From contig JBDSJD010000047.1 in NCBI GenBank assembly GCA_039917615.1, positions 42,748-106,747 on the forward strand: 64,000 nucleotides of DNA. The letters are read 5' to 3'. Under the pieces are notes generated by a model. The model was not told the DNA's origin, did not search any database, and saw nothing but the letters and a program-made list of their open reading frames with translations. Below are positions 1 to 8,566 of this stretch, piece after piece; positions within the stretch are counted from its first letter, which is position 1; each line of letters starts with the position of its first letter. The stretch comes from ZC4RG30 sp039917615 (GTDB lineage Bacteria > Pseudomonadota > Gammaproteobacteria > Steroidobacterales > Steroidobacteraceae). A program made the position numbers and the translations under genes.

Positions 1-1103
1 GCCCGCATCACCGCCATGGCGTTGGCCGTGGTGCCCAGCATGAAGCCGATGAAGCCGCCACTCATCACCGCTGCCTCGTAGTCACGTCCCATGCGCCCGA
101 ACACGAACACCGCTGCCACGACCACCAGCAGCACCTGCAGCAGCAGGCCCACCACCAAGGGCAACGCCAGACCGGCAATTTCCCACAGGTGCAGGTTCAT
201 CAGTGCCATCGACAGGAATAGCGACAACGCAATGGCGCCGATCGAATCCAGCACACGGTGCGATAGGCCAAACCAGCCGAAGCTGTCATCGAGATTGCGG
301 ATCAGCGCGGCCACCAGCATTGCACCGATGTAAGCGGGCAAGGTGATATCCAGCAGCGCAAAACCCTTGCTGACATAGGAGCCGAGCCACATCGCGATGA
401 GCAATGCGATCACGCTCTTGAGCAGCGGGAATACTTCTTCATCATCTTCGGCGCCGCCACCGGACAGCACCGTCTGCGCCTCGCTGCCCTCGGCCACCAG
501 CGGCGCGCGCGGCACCGAAGCGCCCACGCCAGGGCCTTGCAGCCGGTGACGGTGGATCAGCCAGGTGACCACCGGACCACCGATGAGCGCACCCAGCACG
601 ATGCCCGCCATCGCCACGGCAATTCCCACCGGCGCAGCCGCAGTCACACCGGCCTGTTCAAACAATGGCGCGAAGGAAGCGGCAGTGCCCGGCCCACCAG
701 TCAGCGCCACCGATCCGGTCAGCACGCCGAACAGCGGATGCAGGCCAAAGGCGAGCGCGACGGCCACGCCCAGCACGTTCTGCAGCACGGCGAATACGCT
801 GGCCAGGATCAGGAAGATCACGAATGGTCGCCCGCCCACACGCAGCAGCGACACACTGGCCCCGAAACCCACCGTGGTAAAAAAGGCGATCATCAGCGGG
901 TTTTGCAATGTGGTGTCGAAGCGGAACAGCGTGACGCCGAGCGACTGCGCACCCCAGACGATCACCGACACCAGCAACCCACCGAGCACAGCGGCCGGCA
1001 TGTTCAGTCGCGCCAGCACCGGCAACAACCTGCGCAGTCCATAGCCGGCGAGCAATGCCACGCCACCGAAGGCCAGCGTCTGGATCAGGTCAAGTTGCAG
1101 CAT
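1..1103 (-). CDS. gltS: GltS-type sodium/glutamate symporter (partial, runs off the window)
   Basis: Reading the minus strand from the ATG at 1103 gives an uninterrupted frame to base 1, starting MLQLDLIQTLAFGGVALLAG. About ten hydrophobic segments are visible, with the glycine-rich motif LTGGPGTAASFAP near residues 135-150, which is typical of the GltS family of inner-membrane Na+/glutamate carriers. A charged loop (near residues 200-225, EGSEAQ...GGAEDDEEVF) separates two hydrophobic halves, as in GltS. About 367 codons are present; the C-terminus lies outside the window. It starts 16 bases after the glutathione reductase stop codon on the same strand, so the two are probably cotranscribed, which would couple glutamate import to glutathione metabolism. 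The family call is firm; the substrate is inferred from the family. Confidence 0.85.
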   Translation of the reverse strand, partial: MLQLDLIQTLAFGGVALLAGYGLRRLLPVLARLNMPAAVLGGLLVSVIVWGAQSLGVTLFRFDTTLQNPLMIAFFTTVGFGASVSLLRVGGRPFVIFLILASVFAVLQNVLGVAVALAFGLHPLFGVLTGSVALTGGPGTAASFAPLFEQAGVTAAAPVGIAVAMAGIVLGALIGGPVVTWLIHRHRLQGPGVGASVPRAPLVAEGSEAQTVLSGGGAEDDEEVFPLLKSVIALLIAMWLGSYVSKGFALLDITLPAYIGAMLVAALIRNLDDSFGWFGLSHRVLDSIGAIALSLFLSMALMNLHLWEIAGLALPLVVGLLLQVLLVVVAAVFVFGRMGRDYEAAVMSGGFIGFMLGTTANAMAVMR

Positions 1104-1119
1104 CCGTGTCCGGCTCCCT

Positions 1120-2469
1120 TCAGCGCATGGTCACCAGTTCTTCAGCCGCGGTGGGATGAATCGCCACCGTATCGTCGAAATCGCGCTTGGTTGCGCCCAT
1201 GCGCAGTGCCACTGCAAAGCCCTGCAGCATCTCATCCACGCCGCGTCCGGCCAGGTGCACGCCCACCACGCGCTGCTTCGGTCCCACGGTCACAAGCTTC
1301 ATGCGCGTCCTGTGCTTGGCGGTGGTCAGCGCGTGGTACATGGGCACGAAGCTTGTGGTGTAGCACTTCACCGCGTCGCCGTACATCGCGCGCGCGGCGG
1401 GTTCCGACATACCCACGGTGCCGAGCGGGGGATGTCCGAACAGCACGCTGGGAATATCGTGGTAATCGAGCTTGCGACCTTCCATGTCGCCCCACAGCCG
1501 ATCAGCCAGCCGACGGCCGGCTGCAATGGCCACCGGCGTCAAGGTGCCGCGGCCGGTCACGTCGCCGACAGCGAAAACACCGGGCACCGAAGTCTGCTGG
1601 AACTCATCCACTTCGATGAAACCCCGCTCGTTCTTCCTTACTCCCACCGCGGCGTCGATGAAACCGGTCAGCGGCTCACGACCGGTGGTCCAGACCACCG
1701 CGTCCTGGTCGGCAATCCGTTCGCCGTTGCCCAGATGCACGTCGATGCGCGTGCCGGCGGCGGCGCGGGTGAGCTGCGTGGGGCTGGTATTGGGCACAAG
1801 CGTCGCACCGGCCTGCGCCAGACCCTCCTGCGCTGCCTCGATCAGCAGCGGATCGAACTCGCGCAGCAGCGACGGCCCGCGTACCACCACTGTCACCGCG
1901 CTGCCCAGCGCCGCGAACACGCCGGCGATCTCCACCGCGATGTAACCGCCACCAATTACTGTCACCCGCTCTGGCCGCTGCGTCAGCGCAAAGAAGCCAT
2001 CGGAATCGATACCCAGCTGGGCGCCGGGAATATCCGGCCGCTGCGGCCGACCGCCGGTAGCCAGCACCACGCGCTCGCCGCTCAGGCTTCGCCCATCCAC
2101 CACCACCGTGTGTGCATCCGCCAGCCGCGCCCAGCCACGCACCAGCGTTACCTTGCTCTTCAGCAGGTTGGTCTCGTAGATGTCGTTATGCCGGGCCACG
2201 TAGGCATCGCGGGCTGTTTTCAGGGCAGCCCAGTCGTGCCGGCCCAGGCTTGCGTCGAAGCCATAACCACGCGCATCGGCCACCGCGCCGACAAACTCCG
2301 CCGCGTTCCACATCAGCTTCTTGGGCACGCAGCCCAGGTTTACGCAGGTGCCGCCCAGCGGGCCACCCTCGATCAGTGCGACGCGGGCCCCATATTCAGC
2401 TGCCCGCCGGGCCGTGGCGATACCTCCACTGCCCCCGCCGATTACGATCAGGTCATAGTTCTCGCTCAT
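1120..2469 (-). CDS. gor: Glutathione-disulfide reductase
   Basis: Flavoprotein that reduces glutathione disulfide with NADPH in the cytoplasm. The N-terminal FAD-binding motif IGGGSGG is at residues 10-16, the redox-active disulfide is Cys42/Cys47 within GGTCVNLGC, a second nucleotide-binding motif is IGGGYIAVE, and the C-terminal HPTAAEE carries the active-site His of the dimer interface. The length of 449 residues is normal. The frame can be extended to a TTG at 2511, but the ATG at 2469 places the FAD motif at its usual distance from the N-terminus. It lies upstream of gltS in the same orientation and diverges from oligopeptidase A. Related disulfide reductases (trypanothione, mycothione) are less likely because the proteobacterial pattern fits GR. 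Confidence 0.93.
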   Translation of the reverse strand: MSENYDLIVIGGGSGGIATARRAAEYGARVALIEGGPLGGTCVNLGCVPKKLMWNAAEFVGAVADARGYGFDASLGRHDWAALKTARDAYVARHNDIYETNLLKSKVTLVRGWARLADAHTVVVDGRSLSGERVVLATGGRPQRPDIPGAQLGIDSDGFFALTQRPERVTVIGGGYIAVEIAGVFAALGSAVTVVVRGPSLLREFDPLLIEAAQEGLAQAGATLVPNTSPTQLTRAAAGTRIDVHLGNGERIADQDAVVWTTGREPLTGFIDAAVGVRKNERGFIEVDEFQQTSVPGVFAVGDVTGRGTLTPVAIAAGRRLADRLWGDMEGRKLDYHDIPSVLFGHPPLGTVGMSEPAARAMYGDAVKCYTTSFVPMYHALTTAKHRTRMKLVTVGPKQRVVGVHLAGRGVDEMLQGFAVALRMGATKRDFDDTVAIHPTAAEELVTMR

Positions 2470-2527
2470 GGAGCGATGGTACCCCTTGAGGCCATTGCAC
2501 AATGGGTACAAGCTCAGAGCGCCTCTT

Positions 2528-2533
2528 TAATAT
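2528..2533 (+). promoter_or_regulatory. Possible -10 box directly upstream of oligopeptidase A
   Basis: TAATAT lies only 9 bases before the ATG at 2543, and no Shine-Dalgarno sequence is visible. If used, transcription would start at or next to the ATG and give a leaderless mRNA. There is no convincing -35 element at 16-18 bases, so this is weak. Confidence 0.25.
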
Positions 2534-2542
2534 AGAAAAACA

Positions 2543-4567
2543 ATGCACCCCGAAAACCCGCTGCTCAGCCCCGGCCCCCTTCCTGCCTTCGACCGAATCC
2601 GTCCGGAACATGTGGAAACCGGCATCCGTGCGCTGCTGGACGAAAACCGTGCACGCATCCGCCAGATAGAAGCCATGCCGAGTCCCAGCTTCGGCTCGCT
2701 GGTCGAGCCGCTGGAAGAACTGCAACACCGCCTGTCGCGCGCCTGGTCGCCGGTGGGGCACCTGAATGGCGTGATGAACAACGAGGCGCTGCGCGAACGC
2801 TACAACGCCTGCCTGCCGCTGCTGTCCGAATACGGCACCGACATCAGCCAGAACGAAGGCCTGTTCCGCGGCTTCGCCGCCGTGCGCCAGCAGGAAGCTG
2901 CCAGCCTCGACAGCGAACAGCTCGCCGCGGTCGATCACGCGCTGCACGAATTCCACCTTGCCGGTGTCGCCCTGGATGGCGCCCGCAAGGACCGCTTCAA
3001 GGCCGTGATGCTGGAGCTCTCGAGCCTGGCAGCGAAGTTCGAGGAAAACGTGATGGATGCGACCAATGCATTCTCGTATCACGTCACCGATGTCAACGAT
3101 CTGGCCGGCCTCAACGCCATGCTCATTTCACAGGCAAAGGAACGCGCCGCCGCTGCGGGCAAGGAAGGCTGGCAGCTGGGTCTTGATCAGCCCACTTACG
3201 TCGCGGTGGTCACCGATGCGCGTTCACCGGCCTTGCGCCAGACGTATTACCGCGCCTGGAGCACGCGCGCCGCCACCACCGGTCCCACTCCCGCGAAGTT
3301 CGACAACACCCAGGTGATGGAAGACCTGCTGCGCCTGCGCCACGAAGCCGCGCAGCTGCTGGATTTTCCCAACTATGCAGCCTATGCACTGGCGCGGCGC
3401 ATGGCCCGCAGCGTCGATGAAGTGCTGCAGTTCCTGCGCGACATGGCGACCGCCGCGCGCCCCGCGGCCGAGCGTGAACTCAAGGAACTGGAAGAATTTG
3501 CCGGCCGCAGGCTCGATGCCTGGGACATCGCCTACTACTCCGAGCGCCTGCAGGAAGCCCGCTACAACATCTCGCAGGAAGAGTTGCGGCCGTATTTCCC
3601 GCTGCCGCGGGTGCTCGATGGCCTGTTCCGCGTCATCGCCAACCTGTTCCAGGTCACCTTCAGGCAGCGCAGCGATGTGCCGCTGTGGCATGCCGACGCG
3701 CGCTACTACGACATCATCGGCAGCAATGGCCAGGTGATCGGCGGCTTCTATCTGGATCCCTACGCCCGCCCCAACAAGCGCAGCGGCGCGTGGATGGACG
3801 ACTGCGTCGGCCGCAAGGAACTCCCCAGTGGCACGGCGCTGCCGGTGGCCTATCTGGTCTGCAATGCCCTGCCCGGCGCGGCCGGCAAGGACGCGCAGCT
3901 CACGCATGACGATGTGGTCACCGTGTTTCATGAATTCGGGCACGGCCTGCACCACATGCTCACGCGGGTGAAATATCCGTCGATTTCCGGCATCAACGGC
4001 GTGGCCTGGGACGCAGTCGAGCTGCCCAGCCAGTTCATGGAGAACTACGCCTGGCAGCCGGAAGTGCTGCGCGACATCACCGCCCATGTGGAAACCGGCG
4101 CCGCGCTGCCGGAGGACCGCATCGCGCAACTGCTGCGCACGCGCAGTTTCCAGGCCGGCCTTACCACGCTGCGACAGGTGGAGTTCTCGCTGTTCGACTT
4201 CCGGCTGCATGCGGAATACGACCCGGCCAAGGGCGCGCGCATCGCGGAAATCCTCGCCGAAGTCAGGCGTGAGATTGCCATCGTCCAGGTGCCGGAATGG
4301 AATCGCTACGCCAACAGCTTCGGGCACATCTTTGCCGGTGGTTACGCGGCTGGCTACTACAGTTACAAATGGGCCGAGGTGCTCTCCGCCGATGCGTTTT
4401 CGGCCTTTGAGGAAGCCGGCATCTACGATCGCGGCACCGCGCAGCGCTTCGTCGACAACATCCTGTCACGCGGCGGCAGTCGCGATGCGCTGGATGCCTT
4501 CGTGGCCTTCCGCGGCCGCAAACCACGCATAGAACCCTTGCTGAAGCAGCACGGTATCTCGCCCTGA
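2543..4567 (+). CDS. prlC: Oligopeptidase A (M3 family metallopeptidase)
   Basis: Cytoplasmic zinc oligopeptidase that degrades peptides, including cleaved signal peptides. The zinc-binding motif HEFGH is at residues 463-467, followed further on by the conserved region VAWDAVELPSQFMENY, which carries the third ligand, and by the C-terminal AGGYAAGYYSYKWAEVLSAD block characteristic of M3 oligopeptidases. The length of 674 residues is close to the usual 680 for OpdA/PrlC. The ATG at 2543 gives the family-typical start MHPENPLL. The gene diverges from gor with 73 bases between the starts. It is monocistronic in appearance, with 94 bases to the next gene. Confidence 0.95.
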   Translation: MHPENPLLSPGPLPAFDRIRPEHVETGIRALLDENRARIRQIEAMPSPSFGSLVEPLEELQHRLSRAWSPVGHLNGVMNNEALRERYNACLPLLSEYGTDISQNEGLFRGFAAVRQQEAASLDSEQLAAVDHALHEFHLAGVALDGARKDRFKAVMLELSSLAAKFEENVMDATNAFSYHVTDVNDLAGLNAMLISQAKERAAAAGKEGWQLGLDQPTYVAVVTDARSPALRQTYYRAWSTRAATTGPTPAKFDNTQVMEDLLRLRHEAAQLLDFPNYAAYALARRMARSVDEVLQFLRDMATAARPAAERELKELEEFAGRRLDAWDIAYYSERLQEARYNISQEELRPYFPLPRVLDGLFRVIANLFQVTFRQRSDVPLWHADARYYDIIGSNGQVIGGFYLDPYARPNKRSGAWMDDCVGRKELPSGTALPVAYLVCNALPGAAGKDAQLTHDDVVTVFHEFGHGLHHMLTRVKYPSISGINGVAWDAVELPSQFMENYAWQPEVLRDITAHVETGAALPEDRIAQLLRTRSFQAGLTTLRQVEFSLFDFRLHAEYDPAKGARIAEILAEVRREIAIVQVPEWNRYANSFGHIFAGGYAAGYYSYKWAEVLSADAFSAFEEAGIYDRGTAQRFVDNILSRGGSRDALDAFVAFRGRKPRIEPLLKQHGISP

Positions 4568-4661
4568 TTGCTGTGCCGACCAGCGTTTCCCCGGCTTTTA
4601 CATATGAAGGGCCGGGCCTGCGCGCAAACTGTGGCGCCCGTCGCAAGCTGGATTCGCCGCG

Positions 4662-5687
4662 GTGACTAAACTGTCACCAATGTACAGCGCGCGCCGCAGC
4701 GATTACGACGTTACCAACACCGTGCGGGTGAGCTCCGCGGCCGCCGTGCGCGACGCGGTCCAGGAGTTGTTCGAAAGCACCTGGCCGGGCACGCCCTTCA
4801 GCCCGATCGCCCGCGCCTTCCAGGATTTCGAACTGGCCTTCACCGGCCGCATGCCCGGCTACTTCGGCGTCGACACCGTCTACCACGATCAGCAGCACAC
4901 TCTCGATGTCACGCTGGCGATGGCGCGGCTCATGGTGGGCTATGAACGGACGCATGCCGGAACGCCGAACGTGCTGGGCGCGGAGCGTGCCGCCGTCGGC
5001 ATTTTCCTGGCCCTGTTCCACGACATCGGCTACCTGCGCGAGCGCAATGAAGCCGCGATGAACGGCGCGGAATTCACGCGCAACCATGTTTCGCGCAGCG
5101 CGCGTTTCATGGAGTTCTACCTGCCCACCATCGGCTTTGCCCACTGGACCCGCATCACCAGCGAGGTCGTGCACTTCACCGGTTACGAGCGCACATTCGA
5201 AAAGATCGGCGAGAAGGTGCAGGACCAGCGCGACATCCAGCTCGGACACCTGCTCGGCACCGCCGACATGATCGCGCAGATGGCGGACCGCTGTTACCTC
5301 GAGAAATGCCGCGACCGGCTGTATCCGGAGTTCGTGCTCGGTGGGGTTGCGCTGCCGATCGGCGCCAGTGGCAACCGCGGCGTGAAATATGCTTCCGGTC
5401 TCGACCTGCTGCGCCAGACGCCCGAGTTCATGGAAGACACGCGGCTCAAGCGCCTGGATGGCGCCTTCAACAAGGCCTACCGCTACCTGGACCCGCTGTT
5501 CGGTGGCACCAATCCCTACATCGAATCCATCGATCGCAGCCTGGGATTCCTGCGACAGGTGCTGCGCAGCGAAAGCTGGCGCATGTTGCGGCGCAGTCCG
5601 CAGGTGTTTGCCGCCGAACCGGACTCGCTCACCAGCGTGCGCGGGCTGATGTCCAGCTACTTCAAGCGGGCCTGGTCGCGCGAATAG
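4662..5687 (+). CDS. HD-domain phosphohydrolase-like protein
   Basis: A 341-residue protein starting at GTG (4662); an internal ATG at 4680 is an alternative start. It contains YHDQQHTLDVT (first His of an HD domain, near residue 71) and ALFHDIGYLRER with the HD doublet at residues 120-121, followed by a further His/Asp region (LGTADMIAQMADR). This is the layout of the metal-dependent HD/PDEase superfamily, so phosphodiesterase or phosphatase activity on nucleotides is likely but the substrate cannot be named. No membrane segment or signal peptide is seen. Its end overlaps the convergent VanY-like gene by 26 bases. Confidence 0.7.
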   Translation: MTKLSPMYSARRSDYDVTNTVRVSSAAAVRDAVQELFESTWPGTPFSPIARAFQDFELAFTGRMPGYFGVDTVYHDQQHTLDVTLAMARLMVGYERTHAGTPNVLGAERAAVGIFLALFHDIGYLRERNEAAMNGAEFTRNHVSRSARFMEFYLPTIGFAHWTRITSEVVHFTGYERTFEKIGEKVQDQRDIQLGHLLGTADMIAQMADRCYLEKCRDRLYPEFVLGGVALPIGASGNRGVKYASGLDLLRQTPEFMEDTRLKRLDGAFNKAYRYLDPLFGGTNPYIESIDRSLGFLRQVLRSESWRMLRRSPQVFAAEPDSLTSVRGLMSSYFKRAWSRE

Positions 5688-6390
5688 CCACGCCCGTCGG
5701 CGGCGCATCGACATTCATTACGTAGCGTTCGACGATCTGCGGCAGGCATCGCTGCAAGGCTGCGCGGGCCTCGATGTCCGCCTCGTCCAGCGCCTGGCTC
5801 AACATCGCCACCGAAAACTGCTGCAACGCCTGCTCCGCAACTGGCGCATGACTCAGGTGCCAGGGTTCGGGTTGGAACCCGCCCCGATAGGAACCGTAAG
5901 GCCGGTAGAAACCGAACTGCACCGCGTGCGTTGCCAGCCACTGATCCAGCGCCGCGAACAGGCCACCCGGGGCAAACTCCTCGCGCACCAGCTGTGGGCG
6001 GTAGCCCTCCGGGATGGCCGCGGCATCCACAACATCCAGATCCGTTCCCCAGTGATGACGACTTGCGCCCGGCAGCGCTGACCAGTGCAGGATGGTGCTG
6101 ACCAGCGCATCCGGCTCCAGGCTTTCCGCAGCCACCACCACCCCTTCCGAATCCCGCAGTTCGCGCTCGCCGCGACACTTGGCGTTCCATATGTTGAGCT
6201 GCCGCGCGAAATCGCGAAACGATGACACCGGCAGCAAGTCGATGCCGTCTACCGCCGCAGCCGCGCGCAACGCCAGGAATGGCTCTACCACTGCGGGATG
6301 CAGACTACAGGCCGGCGCCACCAGATCGACAATATGGCCGCGGCTGCGCCCTGTCAGTTCCTGCGGTGAAAAGCGGTATCGCGGCTCCAT
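5662..6390 (-). CDS. M15-family D-alanyl-D-alanine carboxypeptidase (VanY/DdpX-like)
   Basis: A 242-residue protein starting with MEPRYRFSPQEL at 6390. The zinc-peptidase signature is clear: SRHHWGTDLDV (the SxHHxGxxxD motif) in the middle and EPWHLS near the C-terminus, which together supply the metal ligands and catalytic Glu of the M15B/VanY group. These enzymes trim peptidoglycan stem peptides. No N-terminal signal peptide is evident, which is unusual for an enzyme acting on periplasmic substrates. A much longer frame continues upstream to 8172, but that part is antisense to the PAS-GGDEF-EAL gene and shows no domain pattern. It overlaps the HD gene tail to tail. Confidence 0.8.
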   Translation of the reverse strand: MEPRYRFSPQELTGRSRGHIVDLVAPACSLHPAVVEPFLALRAAAAVDGIDLLPVSSFRDFARQLNIWNAKCRGERELRDSEGVVVAAESLEPDALVSTILHWSALPGASRHHWGTDLDVVDAAAIPEGYRPQLVREEFAPGGLFAALDQWLATHAVQFGFYRPYGSYRGGFQPEPWHLSHAPVAEQALQQFSVAMLSQALDEADIEARAALQRCLPQIVERYVMNVDAPPTGVAIRATRPA

Positions 6391-6444
6391 GGCCCATTCT
6401 ATTCGATCGCCCTGGGCGCGCCCTGGCAGCGGTGGCTGGCGGGT

Positions 6445-8547
6445 ATGCGTCGGGTTAGTATCCGAAGCGTGTCCAGTCTGAAGACAAAATTTGCCCTCTC
6501 CCAGGCGATGCTGGGGCTGCTGCTGTTCGCGGGCTGCCTGGCCATGCTCGTGCTGCTGCGCTACCCGGAAGTCGTTGGCCTGGAACACGGCAATGCCAAG
6601 TGGGTGGCGGCCGCTGTCGCCGCAGCTGCCATCGCTGGCACCAGCTGGCTCGCAGCCGCGCTCGCGGGCCGCATTACGCGTGCGCTTGAACAGCTCAATG
6701 CCAGCACCGACCGCATGTCGAACGGTGATTTCACGCAGCCTGTGCCCGTGCTGCGCAGCGATGAACTGGGCGACCTGCAGCGCACGGTGGACCAGATGCG
6801 CAAGAGCCTGGCCGACACCACCATCAACAGGAACTACCTCGACAACATGCTCAACAGCATGGCCGACGCGGTGTTCGTGGCGCGTCCGAGCGGCGAGATC
6901 CGCTTCACCAACCTGGCCGCCCAGCGCCTCACCGGTGCGGAACCGGACGCCCTGAACGGCAGGCAAGTCGCGAGTCTCCTGCATGGCTCCAACCCTGATG
7001 AAGAGGCGCGACTGCGTCGCGCCTGCGAAGGGGGTGAGGCCGTGCTGCGCACCGAGAGCGGCCAGACCATTCCGGTATCGTTTTCCGGCGCGCCCATCGA
7101 CACCGCCGAACCGCAGTTCTCGGGCCACATCTACGTGGCGCGCGACATCACCGACCGCAAGCGCGCAGAACGTCGCATCCGCTACCTGGCGCGCTATGAC
7201 GCGCTGACCAAGATCCCGAACCGCATGCAGTTCCAGCATCTGCTGCAGCAGGCCATCGCCCGCTCGTTGCGCGCGCGCAGCGGACTTGCGCTGCTGTATC
7301 TGGACATGGACTGCTTCAAGGAAGTGAACGACACCTTCGGCCATGCCGCCGGTGACCGTGTGTTGGAAGCGCTGACCGAGCGCCTGACCGCCGCCCTGCC
7401 TACCGAAACCGTGCTGGGTCGCCTGGCAGGCGATGAATTCGCGCTGTTCATCGATGGCATTTCCGAGAACACCGCGCACGAAGTGGTGCGCCACCTGTCG
7501 CAGGACATCCTGAACGCGGTGGCGCAGCCGTTTCATGTGGGCCAGAACGAGGTGTTTCTCTCCGCCAGCATCGGTGTCGCGCTTTGTCCGCGCGATGCGG
7601 AAAACGTCATCGACCTGATCCGCAATGCCGATGCCGCGATGTATTACTCCAAACAAAACGGCGGCAACAGCTGCGCGTTCTACTCGCCCGAGATGAATGC
7701 CGCATCGGTCGAAAGGCTGATGCTCAAGAGCAAGCTCAAGCGCGCCATCGAGCGCAACGAGTTCGTCGTCGCCTACATGCCCAAGGTGGATTTCACCACT
7801 GGCCGCATCATCGGCGCCGAGGCGCTGCTGCGCTGGCGGCTGCCAGGCCATGGCGACATTTCTCCCTCGCAGTTCATTCCGCTGGCAGAAGAGAACAACC
7901 TCATCAGCAGCATCGGCGAATGGGTATTGAATCGGGTTTGCCTCGACTACCGCGCGTTGGCGGCGGGGGGTCGCGCGCCGGGTCGCATTGCGCTGAACCT
8001 GTCGCTGAAGCAGTTGCGGCAGGCCAGTTTCATTCTCGACTGCAAGTCCGTGTTCACGCGCCACGGCGTGTCGCCGAAACAGCTGGAACTGGAGATCACC
8101 GAAACCACCCTGATGGCCGACCCCAAGCGCACCATCGGCATGCTCAACGAGCTGGCTGCGCTCGGGCTGCACCTGTCCATCGACGATTTCGGCACCGGCT
8201 ATTCATCGCTGTCAGCGCTGCAGCAGTTTCCGATCGGCACGCTGAAGATCGACCAGTCGTTCGTGCGCAATGCCACCACCGATCGCAACGATGCAACCAT
8301 CGTGCGCACCATCATCGAGATGGGGCACAGCCTCGGCATGAAAGTCGTGGCCGAAGGCGTGGAAACCAAGGCACAGCTTGAATTCCTGCGTTCAGCCGGG
8401 TGCGACTATGCGCAGGGCCAGCTGTTCGGCGAACCCTGTGCGGCGGAAGTACTCGGCGCGCTGGTCGCACAGCAGACCGCCAGCGGCCGCTCACCCTTCC
8501 CGTTCTTTACCCATGTCGACTCCGTGGACGAATTCAGCAGGGCATAG
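6445..8547 (+). CDS. Membrane PAS-GGDEF-EAL cyclic-di-GMP protein
   Basis: A 700-residue signalling protein. Two hydrophobic segments (about residues 18-38 and 50-68) are followed by a HAMP-like linker with ITRALEQL and DELGDLQRTVDQM, a PAS domain (about 130-235, ending VARDITDRKRAE), a GGDEF domain and an EAL domain. The GGDEF motif reads RLAGDEF at about 326-332, so the first Gly is Ala while the metal-binding Asp/Glu are kept. The EAL domain has EALLRW near 459, DDFGTGYSSL, LKIDQSFV and VVAEGVET, so all main catalytic elements are present. It probably degrades c-di-GMP, with possible GGDEF activity or GTP sensing. Starts downstream of 6445 (for example the GTG at 6469) cannot be excluded. 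Confidence 0.9.
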   Translation: MRRVSIRSVSSLKTKFALSQAMLGLLLFAGCLAMLVLLRYPEVVGLEHGNAKWVAAAVAAAAIAGTSWLAAALAGRITRALEQLNASTDRMSNGDFTQPVPVLRSDELGDLQRTVDQMRKSLADTTINRNYLDNMLNSMADAVFVARPSGEIRFTNLAAQRLTGAEPDALNGRQVASLLHGSNPDEEARLRRACEGGEAVLRTESGQTIPVSFSGAPIDTAEPQFSGHIYVARDITDRKRAERRIRYLARYDALTKIPNRMQFQHLLQQAIARSLRARSGLALLYLDMDCFKEVNDTFGHAAGDRVLEALTERLTAALPTETVLGRLAGDEFALFIDGISENTAHEVVRHLSQDILNAVAQPFHVGQNEVFLSASIGVALCPRDAENVIDLIRNADAAMYYSKQNGGNSCAFYSPEMNAASVERLMLKSKLKRAIERNEFVVAYMPKVDFTTGRIIGAEALLRWRLPGHGDISPSQFIPLAEENNLISSIGEWVLNRVCLDYRALAAGGRAPGRIALNLSLKQLRQASFILDCKSVFTRHGVSPKQLELEITETTLMADPKRTIGMLNELAALGLHLSIDDFGTGYSSLSALQQFPIGTLKIDQSFVRNATTDRNDATIVRTIIEMGHSLGMKVVAEGVETKAQLEFLRSAGCDYAQGQLFGEPCAAEVLGALVAQQTASGRSPFPFFTHVDSVDEFSRA

Positions 8548-8566
8548 CGCTGCAACACCGGGGTAC

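Noticed and set aside
1156..2535. 459-codon plus-strand frame opposite glutathione reductase
   Set aside because: Composition is His/Arg/Ala rich with no motif; it is a GC-rich shadow of gor.
3224..4327. 367-codon minus-strand frame in oligopeptidase A
   Set aside because: Antisense shadow without motifs.
6391..8172. Upstream extension of the VanY-like frame to an 836-residue minus-strand protein
   Set aside because: The added part is antisense to the PAS-GGDEF-EAL gene and has no domain pattern; the real start is at 6390.
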